A DNA stretch of 64,000 bases from Pedobacter panaciterrae (GCF_001636695.1 NZ_LGEL01000024.1:1-64000), one strand, 5' to 3'. Positions 8,927 to 18,635 are shown, numbered from the stretch's first letter. The notes: generated by a model not told the origin, from the sequence alone. Numbers and translations are program-made.

Positions 8927-10744
8927 ATGAAAAGTATAAATAAACTAATTATAGCAATATCTATAAGTGTAGGAGCACTAGTAACTTCCTGCCAAAAATT
9001 AGATATTCCACCTACTAATATTTTCACACCAGATATCATATTTGGCAGTGAAGCCGGCGTAAAATCTTTTCTGGCAACCATTTACAGAAATTTACCCATT
9101 GAAGATTTTAAGTACAGACCTGATCAGGGCTTCAAAACCGGTGGTAACGACTGGGAGAATTTCTTTAACTCAGCCTCAGTTACAGGTGAAGAAGTTGGGC
9201 CTTTTGGTGGAATGGATATAGGTACCGGCTTTGGCTACTGGCCATATGATAACATCAGAAATGTTAACATTCTGATTGAAGAGTTACCAAAACACGCAGA
9301 TAAATTGGGTCAGACCAACGTAAATGCACTATTGGGTGAAGCTCACTTTTTGAGGGCCTATTATTATTTCGGTTTGGCGAAACGTTATGGAGGTGTCCCA
9401 ATCGTAACCAAAGTACAAGATCCTGGCGCACCACTTTCAGAATTGCAGGTACACCGCGATAAAGAAGAGGCAACATGGGACTTTATTGGTACCGAGCTTG
9501 ATCTGGGTTATCAGATGATGAACGAAACCAATGAGTTAGGACGAGCCAACAAATATGCTGCTGCTGCATTAAAATCAAGAGCAATGCTTTATGCGGGTTC
9601 TATTGCCAAATATGGTTCTGCAAACTTTGTCGATGGACAGGCCAGAACTGAAGGATTTGCAGGCATACCGGCCGATAAGGCCAATGGCTATTTTACAAAG
9701 GCTTATGACGCTGCTAAATTACTTGAAGGTCATTACTCACTTTATGAGAAAAATGCAGACAAAGTACAGAACTATGTTGATCTTTTTCTGAAAAGCGAAA
9801 GTCCTGAAAACATCTTTGTTAAACAGTACTCGATTATTTCAAATACAGCACACAGCTGGGACGCGACAATGTCTCCACGCTATATGACAGCCAATGCACT
9901 TACAAGATCATACCCTACTCTGGATCTGGTACAACGCTGGGGTGCCCTTTCGGTAACCAATTCTGATGGAACTCCAAAGCGCTTTAACGATCGTGCAGAT
10001 ATAATGCAAGGACTTGAGCCAAGGTTACTTGCCACGGTTTATTTTCCTGGTGCAACTTTAAGAGGGCTTACGTTTGATATGCAGAGAGGTATTTATCCTA
10101 CATTTAGCGGAACAGCAGCAGCTGAAGTTGCAAAACCAGCTAATTCACGCAGCTACATACTTTCGGGAGATACAAAAACTTTGTATCAGGGAAGAATGAT
10201 CATAGGCTTTACCGGTCCCTGGACTGGTGGTGATGAGTTAACCCGTACTGGTTTTTATGTTAGAAAATACATCGATGCAGCAAAACCAATTTCAACAGTT
10301 GATTTAAACAGAAGTGAGCAACCCTGGCTTGAACTTCGTTATGCAGAGATTTTATTGAACAGAGCCGAAGCCGCTATGGAGCTTGGCAATGCAGGTGATG
10401 CCCTAACGGTAATCAACTTGATCAGAAACAGAGCTGGTGCAACACCATATACTTCAATCGATATTGACAAAATCCGTAACGAAAGAGGAATGGAGCTGGC
10501 TTTTGAAAATCACTACTATTGGGATTTAAAAAGGTGGAGAATTTCGGATGTGGTTTTAAACAATGCCAGATTTAAGGGACTGATGCCATACTATGTATTT
10601 AACGAGAACAAATACATATTCCTGGCAGAACCTGAATTGTTCCAGCGTAACTACAATTTCGACAAGAAATTCTATTACGAACCAATACCTGGAGGTGAGC
10701 TTGGTAAAAACCCTAATCTATACCCTAATAATCCTAATTACTAA
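8927..10744 (+). CDS. SusD/RagB-family glycan-binding lipoprotein
   Basis: 605 aa with a lipoprotein signal peptide and lipobox ending at C22 (LVTSCQKLD). The SusD pattern is visible: an N-terminal TPR-like region with 'GEAHFLRAYYYFGLAKRYGG' (near residue 145) and the C-terminal 'ELRYAEILLNRAEAAMELGN' and 'IRNERGMELAFENHYYWDLKRW' stretches. It would cap the SusC barrel at the cell surface and bind the polysaccharide. It begins 12 bp after the susC homologue, typical of a translationally linked pair. Confidence 0.96.
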   Translation: MKSINKLIIAISISVGALVTSCQKLDIPPTNIFTPDIIFGSEAGVKSFLATIYRNLPIEDFKYRPDQGFKTGGNDWENFFNSASVTGEEVGPFGGMDIGTGFGYWPYDNIRNVNILIEELPKHADKLGQTNVNALLGEAHFLRAYYYFGLAKRYGGVPIVTKVQDPGAPLSELQVHRDKEEATWDFIGTELDLGYQMMNETNELGRANKYAAAALKSRAMLYAGSIAKYGSANFVDGQARTEGFAGIPADKANGYFTKAYDAAKLLEGHYSLYEKNADKVQNYVDLFLKSESPENIFVKQYSIISNTAHSWDATMSPRYMTANALTRSYPTLDLVQRWGALSVTNSDGTPKRFNDRADIMQGLEPRLLATVYFPGATLRGLTFDMQRGIYPTFSGTAAAEVAKPANSRSYILSGDTKTLYQGRMIIGFTGPWTGGDELTRTGFYVRKYIDAAKPISTVDLNRSEQPWLELRYAEILLNRAEAAMELGNAGDALTVINLIRNRAGATPYTSIDIDKIRNERGMELAFENHYYWDLKRWRISDVVLNNARFKGLMPYYVFNENKYIFLAEPELFQRNYNFDKKFYYEPIPGGELGKNPNLYPNNPNY

Positions 10745-10763
10745 GAATATAAAATTATACGAT

Positions 10764-11480
10764 ATGAAAAAACTGATTAGTAGAATATTGTTGGGAGCAA
10801 CTATACTGGCAAGTTCTGCATGTACAAAAATAGATAACTATGATGGTCCAAATGCTTCGTTCGAAGGAAATCTGATTTCAAGCGAAGGTGGCAATTTGCT
10901 TACCTCACAGGGCAGCAGCCAGATAAGACTTGAACAGATCAGCTGGAGTGCTACACCATCCCCTCAGGAGATACCAAGCAAATTTGATGGTACTTTTAAA
11001 GATTCAAAGCTCTTTAAAGGAACTTACAAAGTAATACCTAAGGGTGGTGCATTCTGGCCGCTCTATGATACCCTTACTGTTGACATTAATAAAGGGACTA
11101 AACACGATTTCACTGTTACACCGTATATTCTCATTAAGAATTTCACTGCAACGCTGAATGGCAAAACCTTAACATTAAAGTATACAATGGAAGCGCCTAT
11201 AGGTGCGGGTTTACCAACGATCATAGAAACACAGCCGTATGTTAACAATACCAAACTTGTAGGTGCCGGAGCATCTATCAGAGATTTTTCTGACATCTAT
11301 AAAAAGGCGATCAATAAACAGTGGGCAGATATGACCGATGCAGACAAGTCAGTTACCATCGACATTCCCGATATGTTACCAGGAAGAAAGTTCTTTGTAA
11401 GAGTAGGAGTTCGATTAAACGATAGTTTCAAGAGTTCCAACTTCTCTGACATTATAGAAATAGATGTCCCGGCTAATTAA
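10764..11480 (+). CDS. DUF3823-type surface lipoprotein
   Basis: 238 aa from the ATG at 10764. A longer reading from 10593 would overlap the SusD gene by about 150 bp, and this ATG gives a perfect lipoprotein signal (MKKLISRILLGATILASSAC, lipobox Cys20). Sequence after the lipobox (KIDNYDGPNASFEGNLI..., GGAFWPLYDTLTV, DFTVTPYILI) matches the DUF3823 family. That family occurs with SusC/SusD pairs and probably serves as an extra surface glycan-binding protein. It consists of two beta-sandwich-like parts split near residue 130. It lies 19 bp after the SusD gene in the same operon. Confidence 0.82.
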   Translation: MKKLISRILLGATILASSACTKIDNYDGPNASFEGNLISSEGGNLLTSQGSSQIRLEQISWSATPSPQEIPSKFDGTFKDSKLFKGTYKVIPKGGAFWPLYDTLTVDINKGTKHDFTVTPYILIKNFTATLNGKTLTLKYTMEAPIGAGLPTIIETQPYVNNTKLVGAGASIRDFSDIYKKAINKQWADMTDADKSVTIDIPDMLPGRKFFVRVGVRLNDSFKSSNFSDIIEIDVPAN

Positions 11481-11502
11481 TTGAACTTATAAAATTATAT
11501 TG

Positions 11503-12831
11503 ATGAAGAAGTTTAGGATATTGTTTTTCTCTTTTGCAGCCATCGTTTTCCTGGCCTCATGCTCCAAAAAAAGCGATAATGTAAAAGATACAGACCCGGA
11601 AGTAAAGCCACCTGCTACTAAGGATAAAGTCTATGACATGACCGGAGTAGTTTACAAATCTTATACTGGCCTGGTAATGGCTGGTTATCAGGGTTGGTTT
11701 GCCGCCGAAGGCGATGGTTCGCAGCGTGGCTGGTACCATTATCAGGGCAATGGAGGCTTCTTCCCTGGAAATACCAATGTAGATTTCTGGCCGGATATTA
11801 CTGAATACACCAAAAAGTATAAGTCGCCCTTTAAGTTTGCTAATGGATCTGACGCTTACTTATATAGTCCATACGACGAGGAAAGTGTTGATCTTCATTT
11901 CAAATGGATGAAGGACTATGGTATTGATGGTGTGCATATGCAGCGGTTTGTTGGCGAGATTAAATCTTCAAATGCTTCCGGGAAAAGACACTTCAATAAG
12001 GTACTGGCAAATGCACTAAAAGCAGCTAAGAAATACGGAAGGGCAATTAGTGTAATGTACGATCTGAGTGGCTGTTCAAGTGCTGATGTTGCTTATCTGG
12101 AGCAGGACTGGAATGAATTGCAAAGCCTCTTTAAACTTTTCGACAGCAAAGAGAACCCTACCTATTTATATCACAACGGCAGACCATTAGTAACTATATG
12201 GGGTGTTGGCTTTAATGACAATAGAAAGTATTCTATTTCTGATGTAACCACACTGGTAGAGAAACTGAAAGGTCCGGATAATAAGGTAGCGGTTATGCTT
12301 GGGGTTCCCTTTTACTGGAGAACGTTGGGCGATGACACTGAAAAGTCTCCCCTGCTGCATGCGCTGATAAAAAAGGTGGACATAGTTATGCCATGGGCAG
12401 TGGGACGATTCGGCCCCGGAAATTACAACGAACGGATAACATATGATGACATTCAATGGTGCAAAGCTAATAAGGTAGATTATGTGCCGCTGGTATTTCC
12501 AGGCTTTACCTGGGGTAATATGCACAAGGATGCCAGTCTTTACTATCAAATACCACGTTTAAAAGGCGATTTCTTATGGCAGCAAATTGCCGGCGCTAAA
12601 AACGTTGGTGCAAAATCATTGTATGTAGCCATGTTCGATGAAATTGATGAGGGTACTGCCATTTTTAAAGCAGCCCGCGAAGCTGATACGCCGTTAAATG
12701 GAGATGCCGGGCTTAGATTCGTTGGAATAGAAAACGATCTGGCATCCGATTACTATTTGTGGCTTACAGGAAAGGGAGCAAGTTGGTTTCACGGCGATCC
12801 GGGTTTTACCAGGGTTAAACCAGCTAGATAA
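11503..12831 (+). CDS. GH71/GH99-like glycoside hydrolase lipoprotein, paralogue 2
   Basis: 442 aa from the ATG at 11503; the open frame also allows an in-frame TTG three bases earlier, which is less likely. A lipobox (FLASC, Cys20) predicts an outer-membrane lipoprotein, unlike paralogue 1. The same landmarks are present: GLVMAGYQGWFAAEGDG near residue 57, RPLVTIWGVGF, and YVAMFDEIDEGTAIF with E380 and E383 as the putative catalytic glutamate pair. Probably a surface endo-glycosidase making the first cuts before SusC/SusD import. It follows the DUF3823 gene by 22 bp and precedes a duplicated-domain lipoprotein. Confidence 0.83.
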   Translation: MKKFRILFFSFAAIVFLASCSKKSDNVKDTDPEVKPPATKDKVYDMTGVVYKSYTGLVMAGYQGWFAAEGDGSQRGWYHYQGNGGFFPGNTNVDFWPDITEYTKKYKSPFKFANGSDAYLYSPYDEESVDLHFKWMKDYGIDGVHMQRFVGEIKSSNASGKRHFNKVLANALKAAKKYGRAISVMYDLSGCSSADVAYLEQDWNELQSLFKLFDSKENPTYLYHNGRPLVTIWGVGFNDNRKYSISDVTTLVEKLKGPDNKVAVMLGVPFYWRTLGDDTEKSPLLHALIKKVDIVMPWAVGRFGPGNYNERITYDDIQWCKANKVDYVPLVFPGFTWGNMHKDASLYYQIPRLKGDFLWQQIAGAKNVGAKSLYVAMFDEIDEGTAIFKAAREADTPLNGDAGLRFVGIENDLASDYYLWLTGKGASWFHGDPGFTRVKPAR

Positions 12832-12867
12832 TGAAGAAATTAATGTTAAACTTTTAAAATAAAGGAA

Positions 12868-14001
12868 ATGAGATTAATAAAAAATATGATGGTATGCTCC
12901 ATCGCCCTGATCGGGCTTACAGCAGGCAGCTGTAAAAAGGAAAAATACACCTCAAGAGATACAAGTCATATAGTACCACTACCTGACAAACCAGGGGAAC
13001 CGGTTGATCCAACCCTGGTGGTATTTGACAGCGCCGACGCGAAGGATGGATGGCAAACTGTTGGTGATCCTGTTATTGAAACATCCGGAGCAAAAGAAGG
13101 TACGGGGTACTTAAAAAACACCATAAAAAACGGTGATGACTTTATGCAGTTTATAAAGCATCTGGCCACTCCGTTGGATTCAAAACTGACAACGGATAAT
13201 GGCCAGTTTTCTTTCTGGTGGTATATATCTGATGTATCCGCGATTAAGGAAGATGGACAAATTGAAATCACAAGTGGCGGAGATGCAGATAAAGATGAAT
13301 ATGGCTGGTCTGTAGCTAAACTATTACCTACTTTAAAAAATGGATGGAATCAGGTAAATCTTAATTTAAGAGATGCAGACCTATCGGGTACACCAAATCC
13401 GGCAGCACTTAACTTTTTCCGTGTGTTTTTCTGGACAAAAACTAAAGATCACTCTGATGTGGTTACTGGTGTAGATGGCCTTGTTCTTAGAGCAATACCA
13501 CCAGCTCCGGCAGTTTCCTTTGATAATGCTGATAAAACTGATGGATGGGAAACCGTAGGTGCGCCTGCTATTGAAACAGCTGGTAAAAAAGAAGGCACAG
13601 GTTACCTGAAAAATACGATTGCAAACGGTGGAGATTTCATGCAGTTTATAAGGAAATCTGAAACACCGTTTAATACCACTTTCAACAAAGAAAATGGTCG
13701 CTTTAAATTCTGGTGGTATATATCTGATGTCTCCAATATCAAAAAGGATGGTTCTATAGAGCTTACCAGCTCTGGCAAAGCTGATGATCATGAATCGGCC
13801 TGGGATGTAGCGCCTCTGGTAGATAATCTAAAGAATGGCTGGAACGAAATTACGCTGGACTTTGACAAGGCTATTAACACCGACGATGGCGGTGCAGATT
13901 TCACAGCGATTAACTATTTCAGGATATTCTTTTTTACCAGCACTAAAGATCACCCGGATATAAATGTAGGTATAGACGATCTTCGTTTTACAGGAAAATA
14001 A
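12868..14001 (+). CDS. Lipoprotein with two tandem copies of an unknown beta-rich domain
   Basis: 377 aa with a lipobox at Cys22 (LTAGSCKKE). After a short linker come two clearly homologous domains, about 52-212 and 216-377. Shared landmarks in order are DGW(Q/E)TVG, EGTGYLKNTI, DFMQFI, F(S/K)FWWYISDVS, LKNGWN and FFR/FRIFF...TKDH. The aromatic-rich beta pattern and the place between two glycosidases suggest a carbohydrate-binding jelly-roll, but I do not recognise a named family. Its stop is 2 bp before the start of paralogue 3, so the two are probably translationally coupled. Confidence 0.75.
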   Translation: MRLIKNMMVCSIALIGLTAGSCKKEKYTSRDTSHIVPLPDKPGEPVDPTLVVFDSADAKDGWQTVGDPVIETSGAKEGTGYLKNTIKNGDDFMQFIKHLATPLDSKLTTDNGQFSFWWYISDVSAIKEDGQIEITSGGDADKDEYGWSVAKLLPTLKNGWNQVNLNLRDADLSGTPNPAALNFFRVFFWTKTKDHSDVVTGVDGLVLRAIPPAPAVSFDNADKTDGWETVGAPAIETAGKKEGTGYLKNTIANGGDFMQFIRKSETPFNTTFNKENGRFKFWWYISDVSNIKKDGSIELTSSGKADDHESAWDVAPLVDNLKNGWNEITLDFDKAINTDDGGADFTAINYFRIFFFTSTKDHPDINVGIDDLRFTGK

Positions 14002-14003
14002 CT

Positions 14004-15272
14004 ATGAACATGCAAAAGATCAATACCGCATTTCTGCTGGTTTTATTTGCTTTGCTGAGCAGTTGTTCAAAAAAGAGTTCAAATGAAAATCCTTCTCCCG
14101 ATAAACCGGGAGAAGCGATTGACACAACACCCTCTCCTGTTGGTGATGTTGTTGGCAAAATAACTGTCGGCTACCAGGGATGGTTTGCTGCAAAAGGAGA
14201 TGGCTCTCCAATTGATGCCTGGTGGCATTATACTCAGGACTGGGGGAAGATTCCTTCCCCTACAAACCTGGGGATAAAATCATGGCCCGATGTGAGAGAA
14301 TATACGGAAACTTTTCAAACAGGTTTTGCAGATTTAAATAATGGGCAGCCAGCTAAATTATTCTCTTCTTTTACTACTCAAACGATAAATACACAGTTTC
14401 TTTGGATGCAGCAAAATGGCATAGATGCGGCAGCACTGCAACGCTTCAATCCCAATGGTATTGAAGGCCCGGTACGCGATGCCATTACTGCTAAGGTAAA
14501 AGCAGCTGCAGAGACATATGGCCGTAAGTTTTACATCATGTATGATGTAAGTGGATGGACTAACATGCAATCTGAGATTAAAGCAGATTGGACTAATAAA
14601 ATGTCGGCTTACATAACCTCGTCGGCTTATGCAAAGCAAAATGGGAAACCTGTAGTATGTATCTGGGGCTTTGGTTTTAACGACAACAATCACCCTTGGC
14701 CTTCATCGGTTTGTCTGGATGTAATTAACTGGTTTAAAAGTAAAGGTTTATACGTTATTGGTGGCGTACCCACCCATTGGCGCAAGCAGGAAAGTGATTC
14801 CAGACCCAATTTTATCAGTGCTTATAAAGCGTTCGACATGCTTTCGCCGTGGATGGTTGGGAGAATTGGCAATACCAACGAATCTGACGGCTTTTTTGTA
14901 AATGTAAACAAACCTGATCAGGCTTATTGCAATGCTAATGGAATTGATTATCAGCCCTGCATCTTACCAGGTGATTTACAGGAACGCCAGCGTGCCCATG
15001 GAGATTTTATGTGGCGACAGTTTTATAACATGAAAAGAGTGGGTTGCCAGGGAATATACATCTCTATGTTCGATGAGTATAACGAAGGAAATCAGATAGC
15101 AAAAACAGCAGAAAATTCTTCGTTTATACCCAAAGGCTCTTCATTTGTAACACTTGATGAAGATGGTACAAACTGTTCATCAGACTATTACCTGAGACTA
15201 ACCAACGACGGAGGAAAAATGTTTAAAGGACAAATAGCACTTACAATTGTACGCCCAACAAGCCCGATGTAA
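14004..15272 (+). CDS. GH71/GH99-like glycoside hydrolase lipoprotein, paralogue 3
   Basis: 422 aa, lipobox at Cys21 (LLSSCSKKS). It has the family landmarks in more divergent form: ITVGYQGWFAAKGDG near residue 52, KPVVCIWGFGF, and YISMFDEYNEGNQI with E358 and E361 at the GH99-like catalytic spacing. It differs most from the other two around the loops after YQGWF, which may mean a different linkage or chain position. It starts 2 bp after the duplicated-domain lipoprotein and is the last glycosidase of the operon. Confidence 0.82.
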   Translation: MNMQKINTAFLLVLFALLSSCSKKSSNENPSPDKPGEAIDTTPSPVGDVVGKITVGYQGWFAAKGDGSPIDAWWHYTQDWGKIPSPTNLGIKSWPDVREYTETFQTGFADLNNGQPAKLFSSFTTQTINTQFLWMQQNGIDAAALQRFNPNGIEGPVRDAITAKVKAAAETYGRKFYIMYDVSGWTNMQSEIKADWTNKMSAYITSSAYAKQNGKPVVCIWGFGFNDNNHPWPSSVCLDVINWFKSKGLYVIGGVPTHWRKQESDSRPNFISAYKAFDMLSPWMVGRIGNTNESDGFFVNVNKPDQAYCNANGIDYQPCILPGDLQERQRAHGDFMWRQFYNMKRVGCQGIYISMFDEYNEGNQIAKTAENSSFIPKGSSFVTLDEDGTNCSSDYYLRLTNDGGKMFKGQIALTIVRPTSPM

Positions 15273-15377
15273 ATTTTGTTAATGCTTTTCTAAAACTTGT
15301 CTCTTAAATAATACACTTTATCCGTTACTTAGACAGGTAAAATTCCTTTACCTTTAATACCATTAAAATAAAAAAAA

Positions 15378-16139
15378 ATGAAAATCTTAACTAGAAACAA
15401 CTCTTTAGTAAAAGCATTAACAATGCTGTCATTAATATTAATCATGTTTAGTGCTGTATCGGCCTCTGCAAAGAAAAATCCAAGAATCCTTGTGTTCTGT
15501 AAAACGGCAGGATTTCACCATGATGCAATCAAAGTAGGAACAACAGCTATTTTTAAACTGGGAGCTGAAAATAATTTTGATGTAGATACCACTACCAATT
15601 CAGAGAAATTCACTGCAGCTAACTTAAAAAACTATAAAGCTGTGGTATTTTTAAACACTACCGGTGATGTATTGAATGATACACAACAAGCCGTATTCGA
15701 AAAATACATTCAGGGTGGTGGTAACTTTGTTGGAGTACATGCTGCTACCGACACTGAGTATGACTGGCCTTGGTATGGTAAACTTGTAGGTGCTTATTTC
15801 GTGAGTCACCCAAATCAACAGGAAGCTACATTAAATGTGGTTAACCGCAACCACATCTCTACAAAACACCTTCCGGAAGTATGGAAAAGAAAAGACGAAT
15901 GGTACAATTTTAAATGGGTAGCTGACGGCTTAAACGTATTAATATATATTGATGAGAAAAGCTATGATGCCGGTAATGGGAAAATGGGCGATAAACACCC
16001 AATGGCATGGTACCATGAATATGATGGTGGTCGCGCTTTCTATACTGAACTTGGCCATACAGATGAATCTTATTCAGACCCACTTTATCTTCAACATCTT
16101 TTAGGAGGAATAAAATATGCGTTGGGTGTGAAAAAATAA
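15378..16139 (+). CDS. Secreted ThuA-domain protein
   Basis: 253 aa, signal peptide about 1-31 (…VSASA), mature protein a ThuA (trehalose-utilisation-like) fold. Landmarks are RILVFCKTAGFHHDAI, FVGVHAATDTEYDW, a His-rich YHEYDGGRAFYTELGH stretch and SYSDPLYLQHLLGGIKYALG. ThuA-type proteins resemble glutamine amidotransferase class I folds. They often lie beside sugar oxidation or 3-keto-glycoside genes in Bacteroidota; their chemistry is not settled. The gene is 42 bp before the heme-containing dehydrogenase-like gene, and both end at the terminator at 18433. Confidence 0.85.
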   Translation: MKILTRNNSLVKALTMLSLILIMFSAVSASAKKNPRILVFCKTAGFHHDAIKVGTTAIFKLGAENNFDVDTTTNSEKFTAANLKNYKAVVFLNTTGDVLNDTQQAVFEKYIQGGGNFVGVHAATDTEYDWPWYGKLVGAYFVSHPNQQEATLNVVNRNHISTKHLPEVWKRKDEWYNFKWVADGLNVLIYIDEKSYDAGNGKMGDKHPMAWYHEYDGGRAFYTELGHTDESYSDPLYLQHLLGGIKYALGVKK

Positions 16140-16181
16140 ACACCCCAAACAACCTAAAAACACACAAAACCAAATAACATA

Positions 16182-18401
16182 ATGAAACCAAATAAACAAT
16201 GGGTATTCGGCATACTCGGCCTTTCCATGCTCGTTTATACCTGTAAAGTATCACAAAATGCTTTAAAACGAGATGCTAACGGAAAAATAATTGTTAATAC
16301 TAACCCCTCTCCTGCTTATTTAACACCGCAGGAGAGTATTAAAACCATTCATCTTCCCAAAGGCTATCACCTGGAACTAGTAGCCAGTGAGCCAATGATC
16401 CATGAACCTGTAGCAATTGCATGGGACGGTAACGGCCGCATGTACGTGGCAGAGATGAATACTTATATGCAAGATGCCGAGGGTACAGGTGAAATGAAAC
16501 CTGTATGTACCATCAAGAGGCTTGAGGATACCGATGGCGATGGTAAAATGGATAAATCAGTTGTTTTTCTTGACAAGCTATTATTGCCAAGAATGATCCT
16601 TCCGCTTGATGACCGCCTTCTTGTAGCGGAAACTTTTGATAACAGTATTTATAGTTATCGCGACACTAACGGAGATGGTGTGGCGGATGAAAAGAAAATA
16701 GTTTTCAAAAATGAGTCTGAAAACAAAAGTAACCTGGAACATCAGCGAAGCGGTTTAGTATGGAATCTGGATAATAAAATCTATGTAACTGTAGAGAACG
16801 TTCGTTACAAATTTGATAACGGTTTATTAAAACCCGAGTTTCAGCATGAAGGTTCAGGCGGTCAGTGGGGTCTTGCAAATGACAACTACGGCAGACTATA
16901 TTTCTCTGCAGCAGGTGGCGAAGCTCCGGCAGTAAACTTCCAGCAAAATCCATTTTTTGGATATTTAGACCTTGGCGAGCAGTATAATGAAACGTTTCAG
17001 GATGTCTGGCCAATAATTTCTACCCCGGATGTTCAGGGAGGTTTAGGCAGGTTACGCCCGGATAGTACACTAAATCATTTTACAGCTTGCACGGGCCAAT
17101 CTGTTTTCAGAGGTAACTCGTTACCTGATGACCTGAAAGGAGATTTATTGATTTGTGAACCTGTAGGCAGATTGATCAGAAGAGCCAAGGTTACAAATAC
17201 CAACAGTAAAATAACCTTACAAAACGCATACAACAAAGAAGAATTCATTGCATCTACAGATATGAACTTCAGACCAGTAAACAGTGTAACAGGTCCTGAT
17301 GGATGCTTATATATTGTAGACATGTACCGCGGAATTATTCAGGAAGGTAACTGGACAAAGAAAGGCACTTACCTGCGTAATCAGATAGATCAAAAGCAAT
17401 TTGATAAGAACATTGGACGAGGACGTATATACAGAGTGGTTCACGATGGCATTAAGCGTGATAAGACGGTTCCAAACCTATTAAATCTTACCAGTGATAA
17501 GTTAGTTCCATATCTTACTCATCCTAACGGATGGTGGAGAGACAATGCACAGAAACTCATAGTAGTACGCGGAGATAAATCTGTTGTTCCTGCTTTAAAA
17601 GAAATGGCATTAAACTCACCAATACAACTGGCTCGTATTCATGCTTTGTGGACGATGAACGGACTGGATGCGCTGGACAGACCTACCCTATTGTCAGCTT
17701 TAAAAGATAAGGATGCCGAAATAAGAAAAACCGCGCTGTGGATTAGTGAGGAGCCTATACGAAAAGGAGATGAAAATCTTGTAGCTGCGGTTGAGCCGTT
17801 AAAAAATGACCCAAGTGCAGATGTTCGTTTACAGCTTGGACTATCTTTAAGATTTAACAATTCTGATAAAGCTCAGGAAATCATAGCTGACATAATTAAG
17901 AACCATCCTGAAGATAAAGTTCTTGCGGAATCTCATAAGAAATATCAAAGACAAATTGAGGCTAAAGCTACAGCTGAAAGGAATTCAAAATTAATGGCAG
18001 CTGCTGATCAGAAATTAATAAATGATGGCGCATTAATCTTTAAACAGCTTTGTGTTACCTGCCATGGTGCAGAAGGTAAGGGTGTAATTAATGGCGGCAA
18101 GGATATGCCAGCTCCCCCATTGGCAGCCAGTAAAGATGTGAATGGTGACCCTGAGAAAATAATCCGCATTTTACTTCACGGCTTATCAGGCCCGGTTAAT
18201 GGTAAAACATATGCTGATGTGATGCCTGCTCTTGGAGCCAATAATGATGAATACATTGCATCAGTAATCAGCTATATTCGTAACGATATTGGCAACAAGG
18301 CATCTACCGTAAAGGCCGAAGATGTTAAAAAGGTACGCGAACAAACTGCTGGAAGAACCAAAAACTGGACATGGCAGGAATTGAATACTTTGAAGAAATA
18401 A
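16182..18401 (+). CDS. PVC-type dehydrogenase-like lipoprotein with C-terminal cytochrome c domain
   Basis: 739 aa with a probable lipobox at Cys21 (LVYTC). The N-terminal part (about 45-400) looks like the beta-propeller of the 'putative membrane-bound dehydrogenase' family first seen in Pirellula/Verrucomicrobium. A helical HEAT-like stretch follows (about 430-600). A single cytochrome c domain comes last, with C624-V-T-C-H628 binding heme and M681 a likely axial ligand. Possible role: periplasmic oxidation of a sugar or alcohol with electrons passed to heme. Its coupling to the upstream ThuA gene suggests a joint oxidative step on the imported glycan; this is inference. Confidence 0.8.
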   Translation: MKPNKQWVFGILGLSMLVYTCKVSQNALKRDANGKIIVNTNPSPAYLTPQESIKTIHLPKGYHLELVASEPMIHEPVAIAWDGNGRMYVAEMNTYMQDAEGTGEMKPVCTIKRLEDTDGDGKMDKSVVFLDKLLLPRMILPLDDRLLVAETFDNSIYSYRDTNGDGVADEKKIVFKNESENKSNLEHQRSGLVWNLDNKIYVTVENVRYKFDNGLLKPEFQHEGSGGQWGLANDNYGRLYFSAAGGEAPAVNFQQNPFFGYLDLGEQYNETFQDVWPIISTPDVQGGLGRLRPDSTLNHFTACTGQSVFRGNSLPDDLKGDLLICEPVGRLIRRAKVTNTNSKITLQNAYNKEEFIASTDMNFRPVNSVTGPDGCLYIVDMYRGIIQEGNWTKKGTYLRNQIDQKQFDKNIGRGRIYRVVHDGIKRDKTVPNLLNLTSDKLVPYLTHPNGWWRDNAQKLIVVRGDKSVVPALKEMALNSPIQLARIHALWTMNGLDALDRPTLLSALKDKDAEIRKTALWISEEPIRKGDENLVAAVEPLKNDPSADVRLQLGLSLRFNNSDKAQEIIADIIKNHPEDKVLAESHKKYQRQIEAKATAERNSKLMAAADQKLINDGALIFKQLCVTCHGAEGKGVINGGKDMPAPPLAASKDVNGDPEKIIRILLHGLSGPVNGKTYADVMPALGANNDEYIASVISYIRNDIGNKASTVKAEDVKKVREQTAGRTKNWTWQELNTLKK

Positions 18402-18432
18402 GAAGGAATTGATAAAATAAAAAAAGTTTGAA

Positions 18433-18465
18433 TAAAAAAGGGCTGATCAGCCCTTTTTTATTTTA
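18433..18465 (+). terminator. Intrinsic terminator at the end of the glycan operon
   Basis: The perfect palindrome GGGCTGATCAGCCC (18440-18453) is preceded by an A-run and followed by TTTTTTATTTTATT. It lies 32 bp after the heme dehydrogenase stop codon. The A-run on the other side would let it work in both directions. Confidence 0.9.
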
Positions 18466-18480
18466 TTCGTTTCCTATTTC

Positions 18481-18574
18481 CGTCATCTCGACGATAGGAG
18501 AGATCTCTTGTTTATGCCAATTCACATCGCAGCAACTTCATGACCAAGAGATCCCTCGATTCCTCGGGATGACG
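18481..18574. repeat. Interspersed palindrome, copy 2 (hybrid arms)
   Basis: The left arm 18481-18510 is identical to copy 1. The right arm 18545-18574 is a different subtype (CAAGAGATCCCTCG...CCTCGGGATGACG), so the arms pair at both ends but not in the middle. The loop is 34 nt. It sits between the operon terminator and the MFS gene on the other strand. Confidence 0.85.
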
Positions 18575-18635
18575 AACATACAAAGATGACGAACATACGA
18601 GGATAATGAACATACGAGGATGACGAACACGATGA
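18568..18635. repeat. 17-bp tandem repeat, about four units
   Basis: Units at 18568, 18585, 18602 and 18619 follow GATGACGAACATACGAG with one to a few changes each. The first unit begins inside the end of the palindrome's right arm, so the array seems to have grown from the element terminus. Confidence 0.8.

Noticed and set aside
10593-10763. Upstream extension of the DUF3823 gene
   Set aside because: It overlaps the end of the SusD gene and lacks the signal peptide, which starts at the ATG at 10764.
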